Shown in pieces: positions 1-6,408 of a DNA stretch of 16,221 nt (positions are counted from its first letter, which is position 1; each line of letters starts with the position of its first letter). The DNA lies in assembly GCA_934555855.1 (NCBI GenBank), contig CAKTFL010000005.1, positions 1 to 16,221 on the forward strand, in the 5' to 3' direction. A program made the translations under genes and the position numbers. The stretch comes from an uncultured Sphingomonas sp. GTDB taxonomy: Bacteria > Pseudomonadota > Alphaproteobacteria > Sphingomonadales > Sphingomonadaceae. Under the pieces are notes generated by a model. That model was given only the letters and a program-made list of their open reading frames with translations, was not told where the DNA came from and did no database searches.

Positions 1-3000
1 CCCATATAGCCCGCCGACGTGCCCTGAACGCTGACCGCGCCGCGATCGGTGGTGAGCCCGGTGCCGCTGTTGAGCAGAACGCCGTAATTGCCGATGCTGG
101 TGCTGCCGGTCAGCGCCACCGCGCCATCGCCCCTGGTGATCAGCTTGGCGCTGCTGTCGATCAGCACGCCGTGGCCGGCGCTCCCGCCGACGGCCGAGCC
201 CTTCATCACGATCGTGCCGCCGCCCGCATCCACGATGCCGCCGGCGATATTGATCGCCGTGTTGTTGTAACCGACCGCGCCGAGCGCGTCGTTCGCGCCG
301 CTGCCGCCCGACAGCGTGATGTTGCCGCCCTGAGTGGTGATGCCGCCGGTGACCTGGATCAGGGCGCTTTCCACCGCATCCGTCCTGCCGTCGCGAGTGT
401 TGAGCGCGACGTCGAACTTCCCGGCATTCGCCTCAGTGACGATGCCGTTGGAAACGTAGATGTTGTTCCTGGTCTTGATGTTCAGCGTCGAGGCGCCCGT
501 GGCCGACGCCTTCTTGGTGATGACGCCGTTCACGGTGACGTTGTTGGCGCTCAGCAGGACGTTGCTGTTGCCCGACAGGGTCAGCGCGCCGATATTGACC
601 AGGGAGTTGCCGCTGGTGATCGTGGTCGCATCGTTGGACGCGATGCTGATTGCGCCCCCATAGAAATACTGGGTCGCGGCGCCGAGCTTCACCGTTCCGG
701 TCGCGCCGGTCTGGATGAAGTTCATGCCCGCCAGAAAGGTGTAGGTGTTGTTCTGGCTGACATCCATCGCGCCGGCGCTGGTCAGCGCCGACCCCGCCAC
801 CAGGTTGCCGTAGATGCTGTAGTTGCCGGTGGCCGCGTTGGTGCCCTTCATCGTCAGGCCGCCGGTGCCGGCAGTTGCCTTGAAGGTGGAGGCGGCAGTC
901 GTCTGGCCGAGGTTGATCGCGGCCGCCGTGTAGTTGTTGGAGTCGGCATTGCTGACACCGCCGGTGCCGACGATGTTCACCGCGCCCTCACCGCCGGTGG
1001 CGAGGGTGACGGTGGTGCTGCCGGTCTGCCGGATGCCTTCGTACGCGTTGCCGGTGCCGACCAGGTCGATGTTGCCGCTGGTCGAGCTATAGGCGCCGCC
1101 GGTGAGAACGACGCCGGTGTTGCCGCTGCCGTTGACCGAGATCGCGCCCGCTCCGGTGGTGACCGACCCGCCCGTCTGTACGCCGACGCTGGTGCCGTTG
1201 CCCTGAATGGTGACGGACCCGGCGCCGCTTTCGATCGTGCCGCTCAGCAGGGCGCCGATATAGCCGCCGGTGCTGGTGCCATAGACCTCGACCTTGCCCG
1301 CATCACTGGTGCGGAGCGCGCTGCCCGCGTTCATGACGACGGCGTGGCCCGCGCTGCCGCTGGACGCGCGCAGCAGGATGTTGCCGCCAGCCGCGTTGAG
1401 CGTGGCGCTGCTGCCCACCGTGGCGATGGTGGCGGCGCCTTCGGTCCCGCCATTGCCGCCATAAACGGCAATATCACCACCATTGCTGGCGATGTTCTGG
1501 TTCATCGTGACGTTGCCGGTGGTCGATCCGCCGCCGGCGCGGCTGTTCAACAGCACGTTCAGTTTGCCCGACGTGGAGCCGATCGTGCTGTTCAGCACGA
1601 TGTGGCGGTCCGCCATCAGCTTCAGCGTGGCATCGCCGCCATTGGCCTTGCTGATCGCCGCACCCGCCGACAGCGTGATGTCGCCCGCGCCGGTGGTGGT
1701 GGCGGCGGTCGCCGTCTTGATGGTGACGCTGGTGCCGAGGTCCAGCGCGTTGTTGATGTCCCTGACGTTGATGATCGACGTCGAATTGGTCGGCGTGAAG
1801 GTGCCGCTGTTGAACGATCCGTTGACCGTGATGCCGGTCGTAATGGTGATGTCACTGGGATCGAGCAGCCACTCGCCCGCCTTGCCCGACAGACCACGGG
1901 CGTCGACCCGGCCCTCCGATTGCAGGATGTTCTTGGACGACGTTTCGATCATACCTCCGTCGGTCGCGCCGTGCGCGTCGATTGAGCCGAGGAAGTTGGT
2001 GTACTTGTCCGACCACAAAACGGCCTTGCCGCCTGCACCCTCCGCGCCGGTCACATCTATCTTGGCGCCTTCGGCCATTACGACCGCATCGGCATGGGCG
2101 ACGTCGTGGTCCGCGGTCTTCAGCGAGTCATCCGCCCCGCCCTGCCAGTCACCGCCGACCAGCACCGTACCGCCGGTCGTGCCCGACGCATCGAGCGTCG
2201 CACCGTTGTCCAGAAGCACTTGCCGGGCGGTCGCCTCGATGGCGCCGCCCTGCCCGTCCGCCTTGCGCGCCGTGACCGCGCCCGACACCCTGACCTCGCC
2301 GCCTTCGCCGGCGGTCAGGAAGATGCGGCCGTCCTTGGCCGACACGCCCTGCGCGTTGATGATGCCGCCGGTGTTGCCGGCCAGCGCGTAGACGTTGCCG
2401 CCCTGCGCGCGCAGCTCCGCCTCCGCCGCCCGGATCGCGCCGGTGTTGGTCGCCGAGGTGCCGTTACCGCCGACCACGACGGAGAACTTGCCGTCGTTCA
2501 GCGCCTGGTCGCGCAGCACGACCTGATAGCCGGCGAGCAGGCCGACCGATCCCTTGGCCGCCGTGATCTCGCCCTGGTTCTCGACCTTGGCCGCGATCAG
2601 TGCGACGTCGCCGCCCAGCGAGCCGATCTTGCCGTAGTTAAGGATCGGCGCCTCGCTCGCGCCCTGCAGCGTCTGGCTGCCGCCCGCCAGGAAGCTTTCG
2701 TTGCTGATGTCCTGGGTGGAACCGATGAAGCGGCCGCCGACGTCGATCTGCCCGGTCTTGCCGACGACGATGCCGTTCTTGTTGATCAGGTACACCGAGC
2801 CCGAAGCCGACAACAGGCCGTCGATGCTGCTGACCGCCGAGCCCGTCACCCGGTTCAGCGTCGCGCCCTTGCCGTTGTCGATGCGGACGCTGCCCTTCTC
2901 GCCGATCGAGAAGTCGTTCCAGTTGATGATCGCCTTGTCCGACGACTGGGTGATCCGCATCGCCCCGTCGGCGCCGCCAATCTGGGCGTTGCCCGCTACC

Positions 3001-3128
3001 ACCCGGCCGCCCGAGGGAAGCGTCTGTGCCAGCGAAACGGCCGGCAGCATGGCGCACATGGACAAGCCGAACACGGGCATGGACTTGACGAGAGCGCGGC
3101 GACGGAAAGCAGAGGAGCGAACGGACAT
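1..3128 (-). CDS. TPS-family filamentous-haemagglutinin-like exoprotein (TpsA), 3' end outside window
   Basis: Large secreted beta-helical adhesin, the likely substrate of the TpsB transporter encoded upstream at 6019-4271. The frame starts at an ATG (3128-3126) and stays open for 1042 codons to the left edge, so the C-terminus is missing. Residues 1-34 form a signal peptide: basic SAFRRRALVK, a hydrophobic stretch, then a likely cut at SLA-Q. A haemagglutination-activity/TPS domain follows (about 35-290) with INKNGI at 115-120, a variant of the family NPNGI motif, then GQIDVGGRFIGST. GEWLLDPSD at 418-426 is the familiar junction between TPS-proximal part and repeats in FHA-like proteins. Beyond it come Gly/Thr/Ser/Asn-rich beta-helix repeats. 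AAGGGA lies 8 nt before the ATG. A terminator separates it from sapC, so it probably has its own promoter in 3129-3335. Adhesin role is inferred from family; the family call is firm. Confidence 0.93.
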   Translation of the reverse strand, partial: MSVRSSAFRRRALVKSMPVFGLSMCAMLPAVSLAQTLPSGGRVVAGNAQIGGADGAMRITQSSDKAIINWNDFSIGEKGSVRIDNGKGATLNRVTGSAVSSIDGLLSASGSVYLINKNGIVVGKTGQIDVGGRFIGSTQDISNESFLAGGSQTLQGASEAPILNYGKIGSLGGDVALIAAKVENQGEITAAKGSVGLLAGYQVVLRDQALNDGKFSVVVGGNGTSATNTGAIRAAEAELRAQGGNVYALAGNTGGIINAQGVSAKDGRIFLTAGEGGEVRVSGAVTARKADGQGGAIEATARQVLLDNGATLDASGTTGGTVLVGGDWQGGADDSLKTADHDVAHADAVVMAEGAKIDVTGAEGAGGKAVLWSDKYTNFLGSIDAHGATDGGMIETSSKNILQSEGRVDARGLSGKAGEWLLDPSDITITTGITVNGSFNSGTFTPTNSTSIINVRDINNALDLGTSVTIKTATAATTTGAGDITLSAGAAISKANGGDATLKLMADRHIVLNSTIGSTSGKLNVLLNSRAGGGSTTGNVTMNQNIASNGGDIAVYGGNGGTEGAATIATVGSSATLNAAGGNILLRASSGSAGHAVVMNAGSALRTSDAGKVEVYGTSTGGYIGALLSGTIESGAGSVTIQGNGTSVGVQTGGSVTTGAGAISVNGSGNTGVVLTGGAYSSTSGNIDLVGTGNAYEGIRQTGSTTVTLATGGEGAVNIVGTGGVSNADSNNYTAAAINLGQTTAASTFKATAGTGGLTMKGTNAATGNYSIYGNLVAGSALTSAGAMDVSQNNTYTFLAGMNFIQTGATGTVKLGAATQYFYGGAISIASNDATTITSGNSLVNIGALTLSGNSNVLLSANNVTVNGVITKKASATGASTLNIKTRNNIYVSNGIVTEANAGKFDVALNTRDGRTDAVESALIQVTGGITTQGGNITLSGGSGANDALGAVGYNNTAINIAGGIVDAGGGTIVMKGSAVGGSAGHGVLIDSSAKLITRGDGAVALTGSTSIGNYGVLLNSGTGLTTDRGAVSVQGTSAGYM
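297..521 (-). repeat. Internal repeat copy B in the TpsA beta-helix
   Basis: Second copy of the roughly 70-residue unit: ITKKAS start, NNIYVSNGI, KFDVALNTR, then ITTQGGNITLSGG. It diverges clearly from copy A at 1446-1655, as expected for old beta-helix units rather than a recent duplication. More copies may lie past the left edge. Confidence 0.7.
1446..1655 (-). repeat. Internal repeat copy A in the TpsA beta-helix
   Basis: About 70 residues running from ISKANGGDATLKL through HIVLNSTI and KLNVLLNSR to IASNGGDIAVYGG. It matches copy B at 297-521 in order and spacing: both have an I[ST]K start, a D/N-I-x-[LV] strand, a K[LF][ND]V.LN[ST]R strand and an I.[ST].GG[DN]I.[LV].GG end. This is the repeat unit seen in many FHA-like proteins. 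Boundaries are approximate. Confidence 0.7.
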
Positions 3129-3335
3129 GGCGAAAATCCCTTGGGAGATCGGACACAGATCGGCCGTTCGGCGAACAATACTTGCTCACCGCGCGATCTG
3201 GGCTGGATGTATTAATTGAGGCCGTTCTGACCCGTCTGAGTAAACGAAAGCTTTAGAGTAGCTGTTCGTAAATGTTTGACTGGGGAACGAGTAATTGTGA
3301 CTTAGTGTAACACGTAAGTAGTGAGGTGGTGCCGT
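3129..3335 (-). promoter_or_regulatory. Upstream region of tpsA (no gene)
   Basis: About 207 bp between the sapC terminator and the tpsA start codon, clearly more AT-rich than the flanking genes. Because the upstream terminator should stop read-through, the tpsA promoter is expected here. I could not pick a convincing -35/-10 pair. Two short elements resemble sequences upstream of tpsB: TAAA-N7-TTTA at 3241-3255 and, on the minus strand, TTACGTGTTACA at 3317-3306. No believable ORF was seen. Confidence 0.5.
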
Positions 3336-3376
3336 GAAAATAAAAAGGTGACCGGGTCGATTACGACCCGGTCACC
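3336..3376 (-). terminator. Strong rho-independent terminator after sapC
   Basis: Perfect 13-bp inverted repeat: GGTGACCGGGTCG at 3347-3359 and its complement at 3364-3376, with a 4-nt loop. Read on the minus strand, the hairpin is followed directly by TTTTTATTTT. It lies 48 bp past the sapC stop codon and should end the tpsB-sapC transcript before tpsA. Confidence 0.93.
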
Positions 3377-3424
3377 AGTCCATCGGCCTCCCTCAAAAGG
3401 GGGAACAGGGAGACCGGTCGGGGA

Positions 3425-4213
3425 TCACGCGGCCTCGACCTCGTCGTTCGCGGCGATCTCGACCTCGGCAGCCGCCGGGGCAGGCTGCTGGCTGCGGCGG
3501 ACGAGCAGGGCGTTCCAGCGCTGCAGAGACAGCAGATGGGCGTCCATCGCCGCCGTTGCGCCGCTCTTCACTAGGCGCGCGAGCTGCTCGTCCGACAGTT
3601 CGGCAAGCTTCGCCTCGGCGACCGCGAAATATTCCGCCACCGGCTCCTGGCCGTTTTCGGACACGAAGGTGGTGTTCTTCACCTCGAACAGACCGAACTC
3701 GTTCAGCATTTCGATGAACGCCTGAGTGCGGACCCGCTCCGACTCGAATTCCTTGAGGAATTCCATGGCGTGCTTCGTAAATTCTGTTGGCTCGCCATCA
3801 GCAAACAGTGCCTCGCCCTCATCCTCCTCGACGAATCCGGCATCGCGGTCGATGCATACCACGAACTGCTCACCGGCACCCGCCAAGGTAAAGGGATGCC
3901 GGCGAAGGTAAGCGGGAACATAAGCATCATCCTCGAACCGGCCTTCCTTAACAAAAAAGTTCTGCCCCTCGGCCAGGCCCATCACCGCCAGCGGCGTCTT
4001 TTCCTCGCCGGCGAAGATGATCGGGTAATGCATCATCGCTTGCGCGAACTCACCGACAAGCAGCGGAACCAGGTGAACACCCTCCGCCTTGGCGAAAGGA
4101 GCGCCATCGGCGCGATAGCGCAGCCCGGCATGAACGTCGGCATTCAGCGCCTCGGGCTTGCCGTACAGGAACTGGGTGCCGGACAGGGTGAGCGTGTTGT
4201 TGGTCGTGGTCAT
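3425..4213 (-). CDS. SapC family protein
   Basis: A 262-residue protein matching the SapC family (Pfam SapC, about 250 residues), named after a Campylobacter fetus S-layer locus; the biochemical function is not established. Family hallmarks: an N-terminal YGKPEALNADVHAGLRY, VPLLVGEFAQAMMHYPIIFAG, LAVMGLAEGQNFFV, a YVPAYLRRHPF segment, FVVCIDRDAGFV, then FLKEFESERVRTQAFIEMLNEFGL. There is no signal peptide or membrane segment, so it is probably cytoplasmic. The C-terminal tail (about 240-262) is Ala/Glu-rich. It starts 57 bp after tpsB on the same strand, so the two are probably co-transcribed, and it is followed by a strong terminator. The Shine-Dalgarno is poor (GAAAG about 10 nt before ATG). 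In other alphaproteobacteria I recall SapC next to TonB receptor and tryptophan halogenase genes, so a TPS setting is unusual. A chaperone-like or regulatory role for TpsA would be a guess. Confidence 0.88.
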   Translation of the reverse strand: MTTTNNTLTLSGTQFLYGKPEALNADVHAGLRYRADGAPFAKAEGVHLVPLLVGEFAQAMMHYPIIFAGEEKTPLAVMGLAEGQNFFVKEGRFEDDAYVPAYLRRHPFTLAGAGEQFVVCIDRDAGFVEEDEGEALFADGEPTEFTKHAMEFLKEFESERVRTQAFIEMLNEFGLFEVKNTTFVSENGQEPVAEYFAVAEAKLAELSDEQLARLVKSGATAAMDAHLLSLQRWNALLVRRSQQPAPAAAEVEIAANDEVEAA

Positions 4214-4233
4214 GGCGAGTGGTCTTTCGCGTT

Positions 4234-4260
4234 GGGTTGGGTTGTTTGGGTTGTTTGCGG
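4234..4260 (+). repeat. GTTGGG/GTTGTTTGGG short tandem repeat in the tpsB-sapC spacer
   Basis: The 57-bp spacer holds a low-complexity run: GTTGGGTTGGG followed by two GTTGTTT units. On the plus (template) strand it has three GGG tracts and one GG tract, close to a two-layer G-quadruplex pattern. The mRNA carries the complement, an unstructured A/C-rich leader just before the sapC start. No terminator is present between the two genes. Confidence 0.6.
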
Positions 4261-4270
4261 ATGGTTTTTT

Positions 4271-6019
4271 TCAGAAGGTCACGGTGGTGCGGGCTTGCAC
4301 CCGCCAGTCACCGCGGTCGGTGCGCTGACCATCCTTCAGCGCCCAAGCCGAGTTGAGGCCGGCGGAGAAATGCCGGCCGATCGAGTAGTCCGCGCCGATC
4401 CCTGCGGAGGCGAGCGAGGAACTGGTCTTCAGCGCGCGATCACGGCCATAGCCGGCGTCAAGGAAGACAAAGGAAGATAGCTGGTCGCGCAGCTGACCCG
4501 TCCGGCGCAGCACCGGAAAGGCGGCCAGGCGCAGTTCCGTCCGGGACAGGACACCGGCATCGAAGCTGCCGTCGTCGGGCGTGTAGCCGCGCACCAGCCC
4601 GTCGCCTCCCAGACCGATCTGGGCTGCGAGCGGCAGGACGGTGCCAGAATATTGCGCCGACAACTGCGTGGTGACGGAAAGATTGTCGGACAAGCGCGTC
4701 GCGCCCGAAATGTCGAGGTCGACATAGGCGTAACGGTCCGACGAGATCCGCCCGTTGCTGAGCGCTGCCAACCGGGCCGCGGAACTGCCGTCGCTGATGC
4801 CGCCGGGACTGGCGTGCACATTCAGCGCTGCGGACGTCTGAGTCCCGTTGCCCTGCCACCCCTTCGACCAGCCGACCAGGCCCTGCCAGATGTTGCCGGA
4901 CAGGTTGAGGACTCGATCCCGGCCGAAGAACACCTGCCGATGCTGGCGCTTGCCCTCGATCGCGAACAGGATCTCGCCCGTCCCGGCCGGCAGGCCGACC
5001 TCCGACAGCGCCGAGCGATAGCCCAGCGTCGCTTCCGTGGTGCGCTGGCGCACCGAAAAGTCGGCATTTACCTGCTGGTTGGTCAGCGCGTCGCTGAAGG
5101 TGAACTCCAAATTTTGTCGCGCAAAGGTCGGCACGTACATTCGCGCACCCTGTGCGAGATAGCGGGGCTGATTTCGCAGGACCGTGCCGCCGCCCTTCCA
5201 GAAGTCGCTGCTGCCGGTGAGCTGATAGGAGGCGTAGGCGTCCGTCAGGCCCGGCAGCGCCGCAACGGTGCCGATATAGAAGCGATCGCGACCGGTGGAC
5301 TGCGATCCCGTGTTCGTCCAACCCGCATAGGAACGGATCTGCGGTCGCTGGTTGACCGCGATCGTCAGGTCGGTCTCCCCGGCGGTCGATGCCGGCGCGA
5401 ACAGGGCGCTGGCATCGCGGAACGGATTGCGATTCAGCCAATCGAGATCCTCGGTCAGAGCGCTGCTGTCGATTGTTTCGCCTGTATTCAAGCGAACACG
5501 CCCTCTGATCGATGCGGCCGCGCGTCCCCCCGCACCGCGCACGCCGACCTGGCCCGCCCGGAACTCGGTCACGACGATCTGGAGTGCGCCGCCGGTGATC
5601 TCCTGCTCGGGCGTGGCGAGCGAGATGAAGGGACGGTGCACCACGCGGAACTGGCGGGCGACCTCGGTCTCGATTTCCGCGATCAGCTTGCGCGAGAGCG
5701 GCCGGCCGATGAAGCGGGACAGGGCGGCACGCGCCGCTGCGCGGTCGAGCTGCGCTGTCCGGGAAAGGTCGACACCGTCGGCGACCTGCCTGTCGGCCTG
5801 CGGCTGATCGCCGGGAACGAGCAGCACGATCGCTCGCAGAGCCACGCCGAGCGGGGTTGCGTCTTCAGACGAGGGCACCGCATTCGGCTGGACGATGGGG
5901 GCGGCCGACGCAGGCGGCACCGGCGGCAGGTTCCGCTCCACGGCGGACTGAGCATTCGCCTGCTGAGCGGCTGCCGCAGCCAGCACGCACGCCGACAGAT
6001 GAAAAATCCCACGTTGCAT
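4271..6019 (-). CDS. TpsB/FhaC/ShlB-type outer-membrane transporter of a two-partner secretion system
   Basis: A 582-residue outer-membrane pore that would export the TpsA exoprotein. Signal peptide 1-23 with a likely cut at ANA-Q, then a Pro-rich linker (31-50), as in FhaC-like proteins. One POTRA-like domain covers about 85-161 (SRFIGRPLSRKLI...VVHRPFISL...LQIVVTEFRAGQVGVRG). The second covers about 168-226 (IRGRVRLNTGETID...WLNRNPFRDASALF...TDLTIAVNQ). The 16-strand barrel region follows, with the loop-6 motif VRGY at 476-479, FLDAGYG near strand 13, and a final TVTF whose terminal Phe fits BAM-dependent insertion. Length is normal for the family. It is first in a probable tpsB-sapC unit, with tpsA as a separate downstream transcript. 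No strong Shine-Dalgarno was seen (GGGTGA about 8 nt before the ATG). Confidence 0.93.
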   Translation of the reverse strand: MQRGIFHLSACVLAAAAAQQANAQSAVERNLPPVPPASAAPIVQPNAVPSSEDATPLGVALRAIVLLVPGDQPQADRQVADGVDLSRTAQLDRAAARAALSRFIGRPLSRKLIAEIETEVARQFRVVHRPFISLATPEQEITGGALQIVVTEFRAGQVGVRGAGGRAAASIRGRVRLNTGETIDSSALTEDLDWLNRNPFRDASALFAPASTAGETDLTIAVNQRPQIRSYAGWTNTGSQSTGRDRFYIGTVAALPGLTDAYASYQLTGSSDFWKGGGTVLRNQPRYLAQGARMYVPTFARQNLEFTFSDALTNQQVNADFSVRQRTTEATLGYRSALSEVGLPAGTGEILFAIEGKRQHRQVFFGRDRVLNLSGNIWQGLVGWSKGWQGNGTQTSAALNVHASPGGISDGSSAARLAALSNGRISSDRYAYVDLDISGATRLSDNLSVTTQLSAQYSGTVLPLAAQIGLGGDGLVRGYTPDDGSFDAGVLSRTELRLAAFPVLRRTGQLRDQLSSFVFLDAGYGRDRALKTSSSLASAGIGADYSIGRHFSAGLNSAWALKDGQRTDRGDWRVQARTTVTF

Positions 6020-6100
6020 CGACTGTCACCCAAAAAGCCCGAGGCCGTTCCGCACCATCACGATCCGGCGTTGTCGGCCCATGTTTTCAGGCCGGAAGGG

Positions 6101-6115
6101 TAAACAAGTCCTTAA
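6101..6115 (+). promoter_or_regulatory. CtrA-like box TAAA-N7-TTAA upstream of tpsB
   Basis: TAAACAAGTCCTTAA matches the alphaproteobacterial CtrA consensus TTAA-N7-TTAA except for one base in the first half-site. It lies 82-96 bp upstream of the tpsB ATG. A weaker relative, TAAACGAAAGCTTTA, lies at 3241-3255 upstream of tpsA. In AT-rich spacers such matches can arise by chance, so this is only a candidate. Confidence 0.3.
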
Positions 6116-6146
6116 ACTTTGCGGTTTGTAGCAGTTAGACGCCAGC

Positions 6147-6163
6147 TGTTACGTTGCGTTACA
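6147..6163. repeat. Triple GTTRC direct repeat (TGTTACGTTGCGTTACA)
   Basis: GTTAC-GTTGC-GTTAC occupies 6148-6162, three 5-bp units in tandem, framed by T and A so that the ends TGTTAC and GTTACA also form a weak dyad-like pattern. It lies about 130 bp upstream of tpsB. A possible operator, related to TTACGTGTTACA upstream of tpsA and GTTACGTG at 6330-6337. Confidence 0.35.
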
Positions 6164-6291
6164 TTACCATTCTAAGTACACGTTTTCTTTCTAACCTGCA
6201 CACCGGCGTTCTTTTGTCGGTCATTATGGGTTATGTGCATCTCAATCAACACGTGATGTCTAGATGTTTTGACCGCGCGTTCCTCCATCAT

Positions 6292-6320
6292 TTGACATTT
6301 CAAACGTGCTGGCATTGTGT
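6292..6320 (+). promoter_or_regulatory. Weak candidate sigma70-type promoter for the GGDEF/EAL operon
   Basis: A perfect -35 TTGACA at 6292-6297 is followed at 17 bp by TTGTGT (6315-6320), which is a poor -10 sequence. The site is about 90 bp upstream of the start at 6409. Alphaproteobacterial -10 boxes are often degenerate, so it is plausible but not established. Confidence 0.3.
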
Positions 6321-6408
6321 TCATGGATGGTTACGTGCAGTCCGGGTTGGTTATTTATGACATACGGTTTCCTATGTATTCGTACTACTTCCGGGAGGCA
6401 TTTCGTTA

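Larger units (their letters stand above)
6020..6408. promoter_or_regulatory. Divergent control region between tpsB and the GGDEF/EAL operon
   Basis: This 389-bp stretch has no believable gene and is markedly AT-richer than the rest, with codon patterns unlike the neighbours. It must hold the promoters for tpsB (leftward) and for the five-gene operon (rightward). Visible elements are a CtrA-like TAAA-N7-TTAA at 6101-6115, a triple GTTRC repeat at 6148-6162, further ACGT-core sites (CACGTG near 6251, ACGTG near 6304, GTTACGTG at 6330-6337), and a TTGACA at 6292-6297. The last operon-side element is GGGAGG at 6393-6398, a good Shine-Dalgarno 10 nt before the ATG at 6409. Confidence 0.6.

Noticed and set aside
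171..1985. Long plus-strand open frame (604 codons) opposite the adhesin gene
   Set aside because: It is the antisense shadow of the GC-rich tpsA frame: Arg/Ala/Asp/Gly-rich with no family match, while the minus strand gives a clear TPS exoprotein.
2094..3215. Plus-strand open frame of 373 codons
   Set aside because: Antisense to the signal peptide and TPS domain of tpsA and with shadow-like composition.
4652..6103. Plus-strand open frame of 483 codons
   Set aside because: Antisense to tpsB, which has signal peptide, POTRA and barrel motifs and a terminal Phe; the plus frame has none.
6154..6360. Small 68-codon frame in the divergent spacer
   Set aside because: Low GC, odd composition (His/Cys/Leu-rich), no Shine-Dalgarno and no family resemblance; better explained as regulatory DNA.
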